Positions 1 through 11,021 of a stretch of 64,000 bases of DNA are shown one piece after another. Source of the stretch: Gonapodya prolifera JEL478 (lineage: Eukaryota; Monoblepharomycota; Monoblepharidomycetes; Monoblepharidales; Gonapodyaceae); contig KQ965739.1 in NCBI GenBank assembly GCA_001574975.1, positions 632,966-696,965 of the forward strand, written 5' to 3'. The position numbers and the translations under genes were made by a program. The notes under the pieces were generated by a model. The model worked only from the letters and a program-made list of their open reading frames with translations. It made no database searches and was not told the DNA's origin. Position 1 is the stretch's first letter, and each line of letters begins with the position of its first letter.

Positions 1-2720
1 ACCCGATCAAAATCGCCGTAGACGCCGCCAACCCTAAACGCGCCACTGCCAAACTCGCCCTAGAGACCGTGTACCTCGACAAGGACTTTATTCTTGTCGT
101 CAAATCGCCCGGGCTCGACAAGCCCCGCTGCGTCGTCGAGCGCGACCCCACGACGGGCACCAAATGCTGCATGGTGACCTTCGTGCCCAAATTCAAGCTC
201 AAGGAGGCCCGCACCGAAGTCATCTTTGTCCTGGACCGGTCAGGGTCCATGGAGGGCGAGAACATCACATACGCGCGATCGGCACTGCAGCTGTTCCTCA
301 AGTCCCTCCCGGCCACGTGCAAGTTCAACATCATTGGGTTCGGCTCAGAGTTCCAGAAACTGTTCCTTACGCCACAGCCTTACAACGACGCCAACCTCGC
401 CACGGCCGTCCATCACGCGCAGACCGTCCATGCCGACCTGGGGGGGACCGAGATTCTCGAGCCGCTCAAGGCAGCCTGTGCCACCCCGCTTGAGGAAGGG
501 TGGCAGCGCAGTATTATCGTGAGTTTACTGCTTCTCAAAAGCTCGGCGTTTGCATGGTGCGATCGTCCGCTGACCGTCCCCTCCCTCTTCCCCCTTCCCC
601 CGTCCACCAAACCCACCACACACCCCGCCCGGCAGGTCCTAACCGACGGCGAAGTCTACTCACCCGACGCCATCTTCGCCTTCGCCTCGTCGACCTCTCG
701 TTCCCAAAACACGCGCTTCTTCACGCTGGGCGTGGGCTCGTCCGTGTCGCACCTGCTTGTCAACGGCCTTGCGCGGGCCGGGATGGGATCCGCAGAGTTT
801 GTCGGCGCGGGTGAGAGGATGGAGGGCAAGGTTGTCAAGCTCGTCAAGGCCGGCGTGAGAGGGTTCGTCAAGGATTATAAGGTGAGACCCACCTCTGCCC
901 GCAGGAGTCCCACCGCCTCGCTATACCCACAATTTCTGATTTCCGCTCTCCTGCCTTTTTTGTTCATCAGGTGACGTGGCTTCCGGAATCGACCGTCGCC
1001 AAGGCGAACGAGGCCAAGACCTCTTCCGTAAAGCCCGACACCGGGTCGTCGTCCTCCGGGGCTCCACCGGCGTACACCGAAGAGCCCGCCGCGGGGTCTT
1101 TCTTCGACGAAGCGCTCACCGACGACTCCCTCTCCACGCCCAAATCCATTCCCAGCGGCACACCGCTCCTCCAACAAGCGCCATACACCGCGCCGCCTCT
1201 GTACGGGGGCGCGCGGTACATCTGCTACGCCATCCTCGACGGATCCCTACCCGACCCCACCTCCATCACGATCGCGGGCGTGTCACCCGACGGCCCGCTT
1301 CAGCTCAGCGTGCCCGTCTCCGACAATGCATTCACGGTGCAGGAGGGCAAGAGCGCGTCCGTCCACGTCATGGCGGCAAAGAGGCTCGTGCAGGATATAG
1401 AGGAGGGAACCAGTTGGTTGCATGCGGCAGGGGTGGTGCCCGATGAGACGAGGGTGAGGAAGGAGGTTGTGAGGTTGAGCGTGGCGTGTGAGTGGTACCC
1501 GCCTATGCGTGGTTGTGTTCGTCGTTTGCTCACCCACTCGCTTCCGTGATGTGTAGACGGCATCGCATCAAAGTACACCTCCTTCGTCGCCGTCCAAGTC
1601 GTCGGAACTGAGGAAAAAGCCACGGGCCGGCCGCAGCGCGTCGTGGTGCCCACTTTGGTGAGTACGACGTCTTCTGTACCACCCCCGTTCGCCGATTCTC
1701 ACGCGACACCTCCACCACCTCCAGCCCGAATCGAACTCCATGCCAATGCGGCCAAATTACGTGACGGGCGCCATGCCCGCCCTTGCTGCCCCGCCACCGC
1801 CGGCGTACATCACCTCCGTGATGGCGGACATGCAGGCCAACATCCAGTCTGTGCTCAGCCGGGGCGAAAAAGTTGAAATGCTCGAAGAGAAGACGCAGAG
1901 CCTGGCTTCCTCGAGCGCGTCGTTCGCAAAGGCCAAGAAGAAGTCGTCGGCCGGGATCAAGTTCCCCTCCATCCCCTCCCTGGGGTCCCTCTTTGGGGGA
2001 TCCGCGGCACCAAAGCCGTCAAAGCCGAGCGCACCAGCCGCTCCTGCCCCACTAGCGCCAATGATGCAACAAGCGCCTCCACCTGCGCGATACTCAATGC
2101 CCGCTCCATCGGTCGCGCCCGTGAGTTCCAGCTATGGTTCCCAGGCGTACGCACCCGCTCCCATGGCGAGTGGTCCGCCTCCCCCGCCGGCCCCGCCTCC
2201 TTTCGTGGTTAGTGCTGAACCTCCCCTACTCGGATATGATGGTTTGCCACCGCCCCCACCAGCCCCCGGGGGCATGCAGCCACCAGCAGAGTTTAGACGG
2301 ATGTCGCAACCATTGGCCGAACAAACGGTCTTGGCTGACCTCGACGAGTCCGAGGCGGGCTATGTCGCTCCACAAAGGTACATGAAGGAAGAAGAGTCTG
2401 TGAAGCTCCCTGAGTCGTCCATAACTGCGCCAGAGGAGATTCTGCAACTGCTCGTCTCGATCCAGTCGTTCAACGGATCCTTCCCTGCCGACGAGCGGCT
2501 CTTCAAGATCAGCAAAGCCAGCGCGTCTCCACCGGCGGGGCGGACACGTGAAGAATGGGCGACTGCCGTCGCGACCGTCATCATGGAGCGTCTCCTGAAG
2601 GACTTGAAAGATGAGTGGGAGTTGATTCGCGATAAGGCCATTGAGTGGCTCGACGCAGCGGTTGGCCAGAAGGAGAGGCAGAAACTTGTTGATCTTGCCA
2701 GGACCCAGATCAGTGCGTAG
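1..2720 (+). CDS. VIT/vWA-domain protein, 5' truncated by the window edge
   Basis: Exons <1-518, 636-881, 971-1487, 1557-1657 and 1725-2720 join in phase and give about 791 residues to a TAG stop. The vWA domain carries a MIDAS-type DRSGSM motif, a downstream GGTEIL segment and VLTDGEV, so metal-dependent protein binding is expected. The second half has a proline-rich stretch with PPPPPAP runs, then a conserved tail of about 90 residues ending in a Trp/Lys-rich helix. The family (VWA5A, inter-alpha-trypsin-inhibitor heavy chain, PARP4-like) normally starts with a VIT domain, which lies left of the window here. It is a close paralogue of the complete gene at 21064-24145, with the same downstream intron positions. 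The cellular role in fungi is not established. Confidence 0.9.
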
Positions 2721-2835
2721 TGTGATGTGCGCGTGGCAGAGCGTCAAATTTCTCGTAGTGGTGTAATGTAGTGGTGCATAAATTTTAATCATCTATTCTT
2801 CTATGCTCTATGTACACGTGTAGCCAAACGAGTAT

Positions 2836-4074
2836 CTATCGAGTGTCCGGGACGTGTGCGTGTTCCCTCTCCGCAGCCGCCAAGTGACCGGTGTAGTTTA
2901 GAAGCGCGGGCTTGAATCTCACTCTCACAGTCCTCCCTTCTTTACCGTCCAGCGCGTTCTTCGGCCCGCCGCCCCACTGAAACACAAACTCGGGTCCAAC
3001 CCACCCGTCGTCCTCAGGGTGCGCGAGGTGGTGGTGTGACAATGTTGCGTCCCCGTCAAGACGCACCTTCCCACGCGGGTCGGAACCGCTACTCGAGTCA
3101 GACTCGTTTCCCTGGTCCTCTTCGCTGTTCTCCGCCGTCGTGGCATCGGTTGGCACGCTGGGAGACGGGAGAACCTCGACCAGTGCGTCCACGACATTGA
3201 TGCAGCAGTTTTCGTGACGAAAGGCGGGCATGTGTTTGAGCGAGCGGTATATGAGGTGCGCGAGGAGGACGCGAAGCGTGCGGCCGTGGGCTGGAGGCGG
3301 GAGTGGTGTGAGTTTCGATTGAGATTAGAGATTGGGTTCGAATGCGAAATGGGTCCTTCCTGGTGGCACTCGGATTCATATCCATCACGGTTCCTTCTAC
3401 CTTCCCACATTGTGCAATCGTTTCGCGCGTTCCAATTTCGTCCCATCGTAGCTCCATAGTACCTCGCCTTCAACGCCTTCAACTAAATCAAGGTCAACAG
3501 GAAACTCACCGACGACTAAAACAGCGCCGTCCTCCCCTCCGCTCTCCACAATCTGCCCAATCACCTCATCCAGTCTATCTCTGACCATGTTGGGGCTCTC
3601 AGCGAAGGAGCCGGGTGCCTTGGCATCAAAATCGTGGTCGCGTTCCCATCGCTCCATCATCTGAAAAAGTCCCTGCGGGTCTGCCTGGCCCTCCCACCCA
3701 CCCCAACTAATCTCTCTCAGGTTCGCATCCGAGTGGAAAGAGGCAGACGGGTGACGCATGGCCACTGCTTTGGCCGTCTGGATTGCTCGCTGGAGATTGG
3801 AGGCCCAGACCGCCGCGATCCGCTCTCCTGCCATCCTGACTCCCAGCGCGTCTGCCTGTCTCATTCCCTTGGCGTTAAGCGGCAAGTCGATTCCGCTGCC
3901 CTGCAACACCCGCGCGGCATTTGCTTCAGTCTCCCCGTGGCGACACAGGAAGAGACGCGTCACCCGGCGACTTCCTCGTGTACTCAGCGAAGCAGCATCG
4001 GGGAATCGTGATAGCGGGGGGAAGGGCTGAGGAATGGGAGGGGAAGGAGATGGGGTTGGTAACGTCGGCGACAT
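2836..4074 (-). CDS. Histidine phosphatase (phosphoglycerate mutase superfamily) protein
   Basis: Two exons, 4074-3510 and 3290-2836, join in phase and give 339 residues. The catalytic RHGE motif is at residues 45-48. The second conserved histidine lies in an AHGR motif formed exactly across the splice junction, which confirms the intron. Before RHGE there is a Pro/Ser-rich leader of about 40 residues, so translation may start later. After the core the tail is rich in Ser, Asp and Glu, then carries an HHH-containing segment. Such enzymes form a phosphohistidine intermediate, and the substrate cannot be read from sequence. It converges on the VIT/vWA gene, with 115 bp between the stops. Confidence 0.85.
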
Positions 4075-4458
4075 TTATGGAGAGGGTTCCACACTCCCAT
4101 GATGACCTTATTTCCTCCATACATAAACACCGCAATTCTTTCCCTTTTAAATCCACCAATAAACACCACACATGTCTAGCACATTATCCTCTTCATAGTC
4201 TTCAGAGTGATAGCAATGAGCCTTTCCAGGTTTTTCAATGTACCTCTCTGCCCAAACACCTATCGCCAGGATTCATTCAAAGTCACGCATTTGCCCTGCC
4301 TCTTCCTTTCTTTATCCCAGTCGTGGCCCATGATGTGTGGGAGGGGGACGATGATGGGGAACTGCACGACGTCACTACCATGACGACGCGAGACACTATG
4401 TCGATCGCGTTGCAAGAGGTGCTGTTCGTATAGGCGACAATTCGCATGCACACAAGAT
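4075..4458. other. Intergenic stretch, no gene seen
   Basis: This lies between the start of the histidine phosphatase gene and the 3' end of the PHD-SRA gene, both on the minus strand. It should hold the phosphatase promoter and the PHD-SRA 3' UTR. I find no open frame with family resemblance and no clear TATA element. Confidence 0.5.
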
Positions 4459-6000
4459 TCAGCCATCTTCGATCTCTTCTGCTCCTTCGTCCGCCGCTTG
4501 CACGCTCGTGCGACTCTCAAATCTCAAGCGAGTCTGCATTCCGTCCATTGAATCCAATCCAGCATCCCGCAGTTTACGCTTCCTGCTGGTTGAGAACGGC
4601 GATGATTCGTTCGGCGGGAAGTCCAGGTTCAACTGCCTGCCGATTCTCTTCCCCTCTGGGGTCCATGGTGCAGGATATGCGTCGTCACGTTGCAGGTGGT
4701 ATTGCCACACCCAGAACCCGCCGCGCCCTTTCACGCGTTCATAGGACGTGACTTTGTACAGTCCGTCATAGCGGTAGCCCTCATTTGGGGTATACAACGA
4801 AGCGGCCTTGGCGACCTTTGCCGATCCCCGGATCACCCTCACTGGCTTTGATTTGTGCCAATCATCAGCCACCACGCGCACACTCTGCGCCTGCATAGTG
4901 GCCAAGACGGGGGGTGTCTTTGCGTCGCAGGTCCGAGCGAGCGCGAGGTTTGGTCCTTCGAGGAGTTGATCCCGTCCAAGCCCTTGCCCCGTATACGTGA
5001 ACGTTTCGCCGCGGTCCAGAAGCGGATACAGCGAGCTTGGCGTCGCGACGACGGATGTGCACGGGCGATGGTTGTCCCCGGAAATACCGTCGACGTCGAG
5101 CCTGAGTTTGAGATGAACCGACGGCGCCCGGCGAATCTTAGTGGTCATCGTCCAAAGTACGAGATAAGAACTGCAAGGAACTCACCGGTGCAACCCAACC
5201 AAGACCAACGTGCGCCTAAACTTGCATCTCCATCCGACAGGAATGTCCGGTAACGATCCGACATGGTTTGGATCCGGAGGAGCAGGTGGAAGTCCTTGAT
5301 AACCCAGCTCTACCCCCCCATGCGTTGTTCGACCGTTGCGGCCACCGTTTGGATCCATCGCTGCCAAGGGGGGGTCGCCGGTTGTATCAATCCTTGCCGC
5401 TGGCGGTGGCGGGTTGACGTGCGCGAGGCGCGACAAATGAGGTGGCGATGGAGGAACAGGGCTCGACGATTTCACATCGTCGAAAGGGTATTCATATTCG
5501 TCGGGGAGCGCTCCAGTCTGTCCGGCAAGACCCTCCACTTCGGCACGCTCGTACTCGTCGTCGCATTGCGGGCAGAACCATTCATTCTCGTCCCGGGAGG
5601 CAAGATCCGGGTCCAAGCAGTCGAAGTGGAACTCGGCGCGACAGGTCGGCTCCTCACACTGCAGCATGTCGCTGAAAACGAAGCGAACGTACGCCGATTG
5701 GCTCGATTCCACCCCATCGACTGGTGCAATGAACACGTACTTTTGACGATCGGCGCCGCCACACACGAGGCATGTCTCCGCTTGTCTGAAAGCGGCACCT
5801 CGAGTGGCCATCGGATCGGCGTTACATTTGTAGTGGTATGGTTCTCCATCCCTGTGGGCTGCTGCCCTTGCGCGGAGTGCTATGGTTGCTTCGGCCCCTG
5901 AGATGGCGGACCAAGATTCCTTGGAGGGTGGCATACCAGCCTGGCATTTGTAATTGCATTGGTTTCCATGGTCGCTATATTTTATAACTCTATTACTCAT
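4459..6000 (-). CDS. PHD finger plus SRA (YDG) domain protein, UHRF-like chromatin reader
   Basis: Exons 6000-5186 and 5101-4459 join in phase and give 485 residues. A C4HC3 PHD finger (CLVC, then CEEPTC, HFDC, CPQC) occupies roughly residues 75-150. The second part is an SRA domain: GSLPDIPVG opens it, the splice restores a GLHRLDVDGISGD segment, and FTYTGQG, KPVRVIRG, YRYDGLYKV and WQYHLQRDD follow. SRA domains bind modified, usually hemimethylated, CpG DNA. The PHD finger probably reads histone H3. There is no ubiquitin-like domain, Tudor domain or RING finger, unlike animal UHRF1. The ATG at 6000 overlaps the stop of the upstream MFS gene; Met23 (position 5934) is an alternative start. 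The tail is basic (SRKRK), perhaps a nuclear signal. Confidence 0.9.
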
Positions 6001-8058
6001 CTAACATTACGCCGATAATAATACGCCCAGAGTAGCGGCAATGTCAAAGCAGATGCGACCGCCATGGCCACTCCGACTGAAAGCAGCCCAAATTTGGAGT
6101 ACAGGAGGCCCGCAATGATTGGCCCGAGGGTGGAGCCTGCAGAGAACGCGGAGTTCCAAGCCGAGTACACTGATTGTATGCTGTGAGCGCAAGAAAGACC
6201 ACAAAAAAAAAAGCAAGACGACGTACTTTGACCTGTGAGGTGGGGTTCGCAAAGCATTGACATCTCCGGCATAACGGGCGTCATAACGAGAGGCATGACG
6301 AGTCCCTACACCGCAATTGAATGCATATTACGCTCTCTTCTCAAGACCCACACGCACAACGAAATCGACTCACGAGCGGAACAAGCACGCCACACAACCC
6401 TCCAAGGCTGAGAGGCGCTCCGACGGCGGGGAATGCGATAATGCTCAGCGCCGCGCCGGACAGAAGCAGCCACTTGCTACCCCACTTGTCGCGCGCCCAT
6501 CCGACGGCGGGGGCCGCGAGGGTGTTGGGCACGATCCAGACGAGGAAGACAAGGCCCGTTATGGAGGAGGACTGACCCAGGTTGATTTTGAGGTGGGCGG
6601 GGAGGGTGGGCTCGTATACTGTGAGTTCGAGGCCGCCTAAAGGCTCAAGTGTGAGAAGGGAAGGGACCCGGGAAGTGGAGGGGACTACCTACTCAAGAAC
6701 GCCATCCACAGCATCACCCAAACCCTCCAACTCGAAAGCACGTGCCACATCGTCTGCGGGCTCGTGGGTGCAGGTGTCGCCGAGATTTTGCTTTCGCCGC
6801 TCTCGTCGACGGAGTCGTCTGTCGCAGAGGTTAAGGTCGCCTTTGCGCCAGTGTCGAGGGGGCGCTCTCGGTACAGGCCCCAAGCGATAATGTTGACCGC
6901 CACGAGAGTCCCGCATAGTATGAATACGGCCGGGTAGCCGAGGTGGTCGTAAATGATTCCACCTTGAAACGCAAAAGGGTCAACTTGACATTTGGCACCT
7001 TGGCGCGTCAAATTCGCCAAAACGACACCGACGGCGTACGTACCTAGAGGCGGTCCCGCGAGCTGCATCATCCCAAACACCAGCTGCGCCGTGCCCATCG
7101 CCCTTCCCAACAATTCGGGTGGGTACACGTCGGCGATCAACGCCATGCTACACGCCCAGGACGCGGACGCGGACACGCCCTGGCATATTCGCGCGAGAAA
7201 GAGCATGGCGAGGCTGCTGGACAGCGCAAAGAACACGGTGGATGCTCCCAGCGCGAGAAAACCGATGAGGACGAGTTTGCGACGCGTGCGGAGGCGGTCT
7301 GATATCCAGCTGGAGAACACGAACATGAAGAAGCGTCAGGCGTCAGCGCGCAAGTACAAAAAAAAATGCAGGGTTTTTGGCGCAATCATATTTCGCACCG
7401 TCCGCTCCCGGCGGAAGCCTCGATCACCGCCTTACGGCGCTTAGGACTCGAACTCGCTCCTCCGGCCTTTGGCCTCCGCCGCTCTACCGCCTCGGTCAGC
7501 GCTATCGCGCTTAGGTCTCGGACAGAAACTCACCCGGCAGCAGGTGCGAGCAGCACGACGACTCCAAAGTAGGCTCCGATGAGAGCACCCAAGATGAGTC
7601 CGAGCTGTGGGTCATCGGGACATTCCTTGGATCCAGCAGGACACGTCCCGTCAATTCTAAAAGGTTCCCGGGCAGTATGATTAGCGTGCGTTCTGTGTCA
7701 TTGTAGATGTCAGGAGCAGGAATACCCACACACCCACCGCAAATGGCAACACTGGAATCACGATCGAGTAGAGGAAAAAATCCGTGCCCATGGCGAAGGA
7801 GGCGCATGCTAGAGCGTAGGATCTGCTCGCGAAGATGCTGGCGAGTTTAGGGTGTTCGCGGGGGGATGTCTCCGTGTCTTTCTGGAGCAGTTGGGTCTCG
7901 TCCCTGCCCGACACCGACAGCGGTAGAGCGGATGTTTCAGTGTCGTCCAAGTCTTCCGATTTGGCGGTTCCTGGCGGGGTGGAGGGTTTGGGTGGTTCGG
8001 CGATCGTGTTGGCATGGGATGGTTTCTCCATTCTGAAGGCAAGGCGATCGCGTGGCAA
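5997..8058 (-). CDS. MFS transporter (SLC18/drug:proton antiporter-like)
   Basis: Seven exons (8058-7730, 7656-7534, 7309-7044, 6962-6693, 6636-6374, 6305-6227, 6169-5997) join in phase and give exactly 500 residues, the usual length for a 12-helix MFS carrier. The first helix follows an acidic N-terminal tail of about 70 residues. An MFS motif-A-like segment (GWISDRLRTRRKL) is formed across the intron 2 splice. Further landmarks are GPPLGGIIYDHLGYP, YEPTLPAHL and SAWNSAF, which resemble vesicular amine or toxin-efflux carriers. The substrate is unknown. Met10 (8031) could also be the start. Intron 2 (7533-7310) carries a copy of a GC-rich repeat that also occurs in two other genes here. Confidence 0.88.
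7395..7525 (-). repeat. GC-rich intronic repeat, copy A (tRNA-like promoter boxes)
   Basis: On the minus strand this segment contains CCTAAGCGCGATAGCGCTGA, then a Pol III A-box-like TGACCGAGGCGG. About 45 nt later comes GTTCGAGTCC, a match to the B-box consensus. A GGCC-AAA-GGCC hairpin sits between them. The A-to-B spacing equals that of a class I tRNA gene, but the stems do not pair as a functional tRNA. It lies in intron 2 of the MFS gene, starting about 10 nt after the donor and in the sense orientation. Related copies are at 9131-9330 and 37733-37975. Confidence 0.65.
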
Positions 8059-8432
8059 GGGATGCCAGCTATCGATCCGGTAGCTTCAGCTCCGCAATTT
8101 TAGGGTTGAGTGAGTCAGGGGGAAATAAGCTTGAGGCGTTTTGCGATAAAGGCTCTGTTGCATATATTGAAGCATGATTAACCTTTCCTCCCTTGAGGCG
8201 GTGGCAACTATTCTGAGAGAAGAATTTCTCCGCACGAGGAGATAACACCAGAGAAACTGTTTCATCAACTGAATCTTCAAGTTGAAGTGAAGTGGGAGCG
8301 ATGAGAATCCACTATTTTTGACACAAGTTCTGCCGGGACATTTAGCCGGCGACAAAAGTAGACTCACACGATTTCTCTTCTGCCACGAGCGTTTCTTTCT
8401 CCACTGCCGGCTTCCCTTCGAGTCGATCACAG
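8059..8432. other. Divergent promoter region between MFS and mS23 genes
   Basis: The two genes start head to head here. No TATA box is obvious. A pyrimidine-rich leader precedes the mS23 ATG, as is common for ribosomal protein genes. Confidence 0.4.
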
Positions 8433-10056
8433 ATGCAGCACCGTGCGTCCCCCCACGTGCTCAAGTACTACAAACCGTCCTTCCGCAACCCTGTCACGCC
8501 CCATGTCACTGTGACCAAGCAGCGCGAGGCGGGCATCTACGCGCTCAAGAGGTCCAACGTGCGTGGGGCGCAGTTCTACAGAGACCAGAGGGGCAATCTG
8601 CAGGCTCACGTGCCCGAATGGATGGCAGCTGTGAGATTGCATCCACCAGAGGGGAACAGCGTCAGAGGAATCGATCCGACCATGGTGTTCAAACCGGTGA
8701 AGGAGGAGTCACGGCACGGCGGGTCAAGAGGTGGGTGGTGCATGCCTTTTTCCACGATCCACTGCCCATCATGTTTTCCTCTCTCCCATCGAACAGCTGG
8801 CCGGTCCTCTGCTCCCCAACAATCAGCGGGATACGCTGGCTCTTCCAATCGCTCCACCTCCAAGATCCACATCCCCTTCCGCGCAGAATCCCTCCGCCTG
8901 GCCCGGACACTCTTCCACAAACGACGAGACTTGACACCCCCCGTCATCTCCTACCCCGAGGACGAAATCCGCCGCAGGTTCTACGAAGAGCATCCGTTCG
9001 AACTGCTCCGTGGCACAACGCTCGGCGAGGATGGCGAGCAGAGTGTCAGGGAGAGTGTAAGGGATTGGCAGAGAGGGAAGGTTGGGGAGCAGGATGGCGA
9101 GGCGACGGCAGAGAGGTGAGTTTCGGGGGGCTTCGAGCAATTTTGACCAGAGGCCGGAGTTGCGAGACGCGAAGCGATGTCTGGAGTGCGAAGCACGGAA
9201 GACTGAGGCCTTAGCGCGATAGTGCTGACAGAGGACGCGAGCGAAGCGAGCTCGAGGCCTAAGTACGACAGCACTGACCGAAGCTGTCTGCCAGAGGCGA
9301 ATCACCCGCGGAGCGGAACACTAATGGCAGAGCGAGTTCGAGCGGAATGGAGCGGGGGGGATGCACGGAAAAGGGATTGAAAGTTGGAGACCAGCACTTT
9401 GGTTCCACCATTTGCCATAGTATGATGGCGCCGGACGGTGGCACCTGCTCAAGGTGCAGCGTCCGTCTCGTTGCCGTTGAACCGCGCCACGCTTCACCAT
9501 CGACCTCACACTCATCGTTCTCTTCCTCCTTCCCGTTCCTTTTCTCCAGCGCCATCCGCCACGCTCTCCACCTGCACACCCGAGACAACCTCCCCCTCTC
9601 TGTCGCCTACTCCACCGCTGTGCACGCATTCCGCCTGGCGCGCGCGCGGGAGGAGCACGCCGCGCGGGCCAAGGAGCTCGCGGAGTATGGGCAGGTCGAC
9701 GCCGACGCACAAGCACCCGAGGGCGTCGGTGACTCGAATAGGACCCTGCGCGAGCTCTTCAAGGCGCGCCCACGCCCCGCCACGAAAAAGTTCTTGGAGT
9801 GGGAGGACAGGGAGGTGGAGAAGGCGCGCGAGGCGGATAGGATCAAGAAGGCGGAGTGAGTACGGGGTGCCGACTTCCGGCTGCCAAGTGGGGGGCGTAA
9901 CGTTGTGTCACTGTGCTGATGTGGCTGCGGTTGCTTTATTCGCCTAGGTTGGATGCGCGTAGAGCCCAGACAGAACAGATGGCACAGTTTGACTCGGCGG
10001 GAACGAAATCTGCTGCCGCGAGTGGTGCGGGGGCATCGGCTGCCGGTGGGCGATGA
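8433..10056 (+). CDS. RSM25: Mitochondrial small ribosomal subunit protein mS23 (Rsm25-like)
   Basis: Proposed exons are 8433-8730, 8797-9115, 9550-9855 and 9948-10056, giving 343 residues in phase. Family landmarks are SPHVLK near the N-terminus, PEWMAAV, then YPEDEIRRRFYEEHPFEL, which matches the fungal mS23 signature. After the large third intron come RHALHLH and AYSTAVHAFRLARAREEH, the conserved C-terminal helix. The tail is charged, then Ala/Gly-rich. The product acts in the mitochondrial ribosome. The first intron acceptor is uncertain, because 8796, 8826 and 8886 are all in phase; 8796 has the best pyrimidine tract. The third intron (9116-9549) contains repeat copy C. Confidence 0.8.
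9131..9330 (+). repeat. GC-rich intronic repeat, copy C
   Basis: Lies in an mS23 intron, starting about 20 nt after the donor, in the sense orientation. It shares CAGAGGCCGGAGTTGCGAGA with copy B, two CCTAAG/CCTTAG..GCRCTGAC modules, and a final GGCGAATCACCCGCGGAGCG-like block. Upstream it also shares a G-run followed by a CTCGAGCA-like motif with copy B. Confidence 0.7.
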
Positions 10057-10284
10057 CAGGCTTTGTGGCAGTCCGTGTAGTGGTGTTTGTTTCTGGTAAT
10101 GCGTCGAATATGAAGCATGCAAAGTTGGTGGAAGTTTACTTTCGTTAAGTCTGAACAACGGGAGCGGCGAAGAGATGATGGACGTTGTCGCGCTCGTTTG
10201 ATAATTGGATGCTGAGAGCATCATTGCCTCGAAACCATGCAAGCGAATCTGTTATTGAACCCCGTGAAACAACAATATTCGATG

Positions 10285-10931
10285 CTACCAATCGCCGCTT
10301 ATCTCCTTCGCAACACCGCTTCCGTCTCTTCCATCTGTGCTGATCACCCGCTCATTACTCAGAATATGGTTATCAGCCTTTGCCCACTCCACGATATTCT
10401 TCGTCTCATCACACTCGATCCGGCGTCGCACATCATCGGCACTGATATCGTGGACGTCACGGTCGCGGTTCACACAACGTATGACCGCGGTTTCCTCGTC
10501 GGATGTCAGATGGAACTTGGGGAGGTACGTGGAGGCTCAGCGGATTGAGCCAACAAAAGGGCGACGCTTGAACAATATCTTGGCAAGATTATTTTGGCCC
10601 ATGGTCTCAAGTTTCGACACGAACGTGCCAAACTGGGAAGCCGAGCGTGGGAAACCGTCAAACACCACAACAGCACCATCCGCATCCACATCCCAGATGG
10701 CCTCCGTGATTCCAGAAGAACGACACACCGCTACCGTTGGTTGGTCATCGCCAGGTGCCACAGACGTTTGAGGAAAGGGCGACAGTCAGTCCGCCGACAT
10801 CGTGGATATCTCCCGTCCTCATCACCTCGTGCAAAGTCTTACCCGATTCTGTCTCGGGTTACTTACGTACAAACTCTTTGAGCATCTTGCTGACCTCAGT
10901 GATATGGAGGTTTTTCGTTGAAGTGGCCATT
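10285..10931 (-). pseudogene. Nucleoside monophosphate (adenylate/UMP) kinase-like remnant
   Basis: On the minus strand a reading frame starts at ATG 10931 with LHITEVSKMLKEFV, then SGKTLHEVMRTGDIHD, VVVFDGFPRSASQF and later HLTSDEETAVIRCVNRD and RRRIECDETKN. These are in the order of NMP-kinase segments: NMP-binding region, DGFPR motif, then the LID/arginine region. The N-terminal P-loop is absent. The frame is broken by a TAA after the first 23 codons, a frame change before the DGFPR part, and a TGA after KRRPFVGSIR. Tiny introns of 18, 31 and 39 nt could in principle remove each lesion, but they would be far shorter than other introns here, so a decayed gene is the simpler reading. Confidence 0.6.
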
Positions 10932-11021
10932 TCCTTCTACTACTGCAGCAGAAGAAACGTTATCGTAGAACAGCAAACGAAATACGATTATTTTGTTTTA
11001 TGATCTAGCAACAGCAGTCTT

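Noticed and set aside
7441-7515. Functional tRNA gene on the minus strand
   Set aside because: A and B boxes are present but the acceptor, D and T stems do not pair, so it is treated as a tRNA-like repeat.
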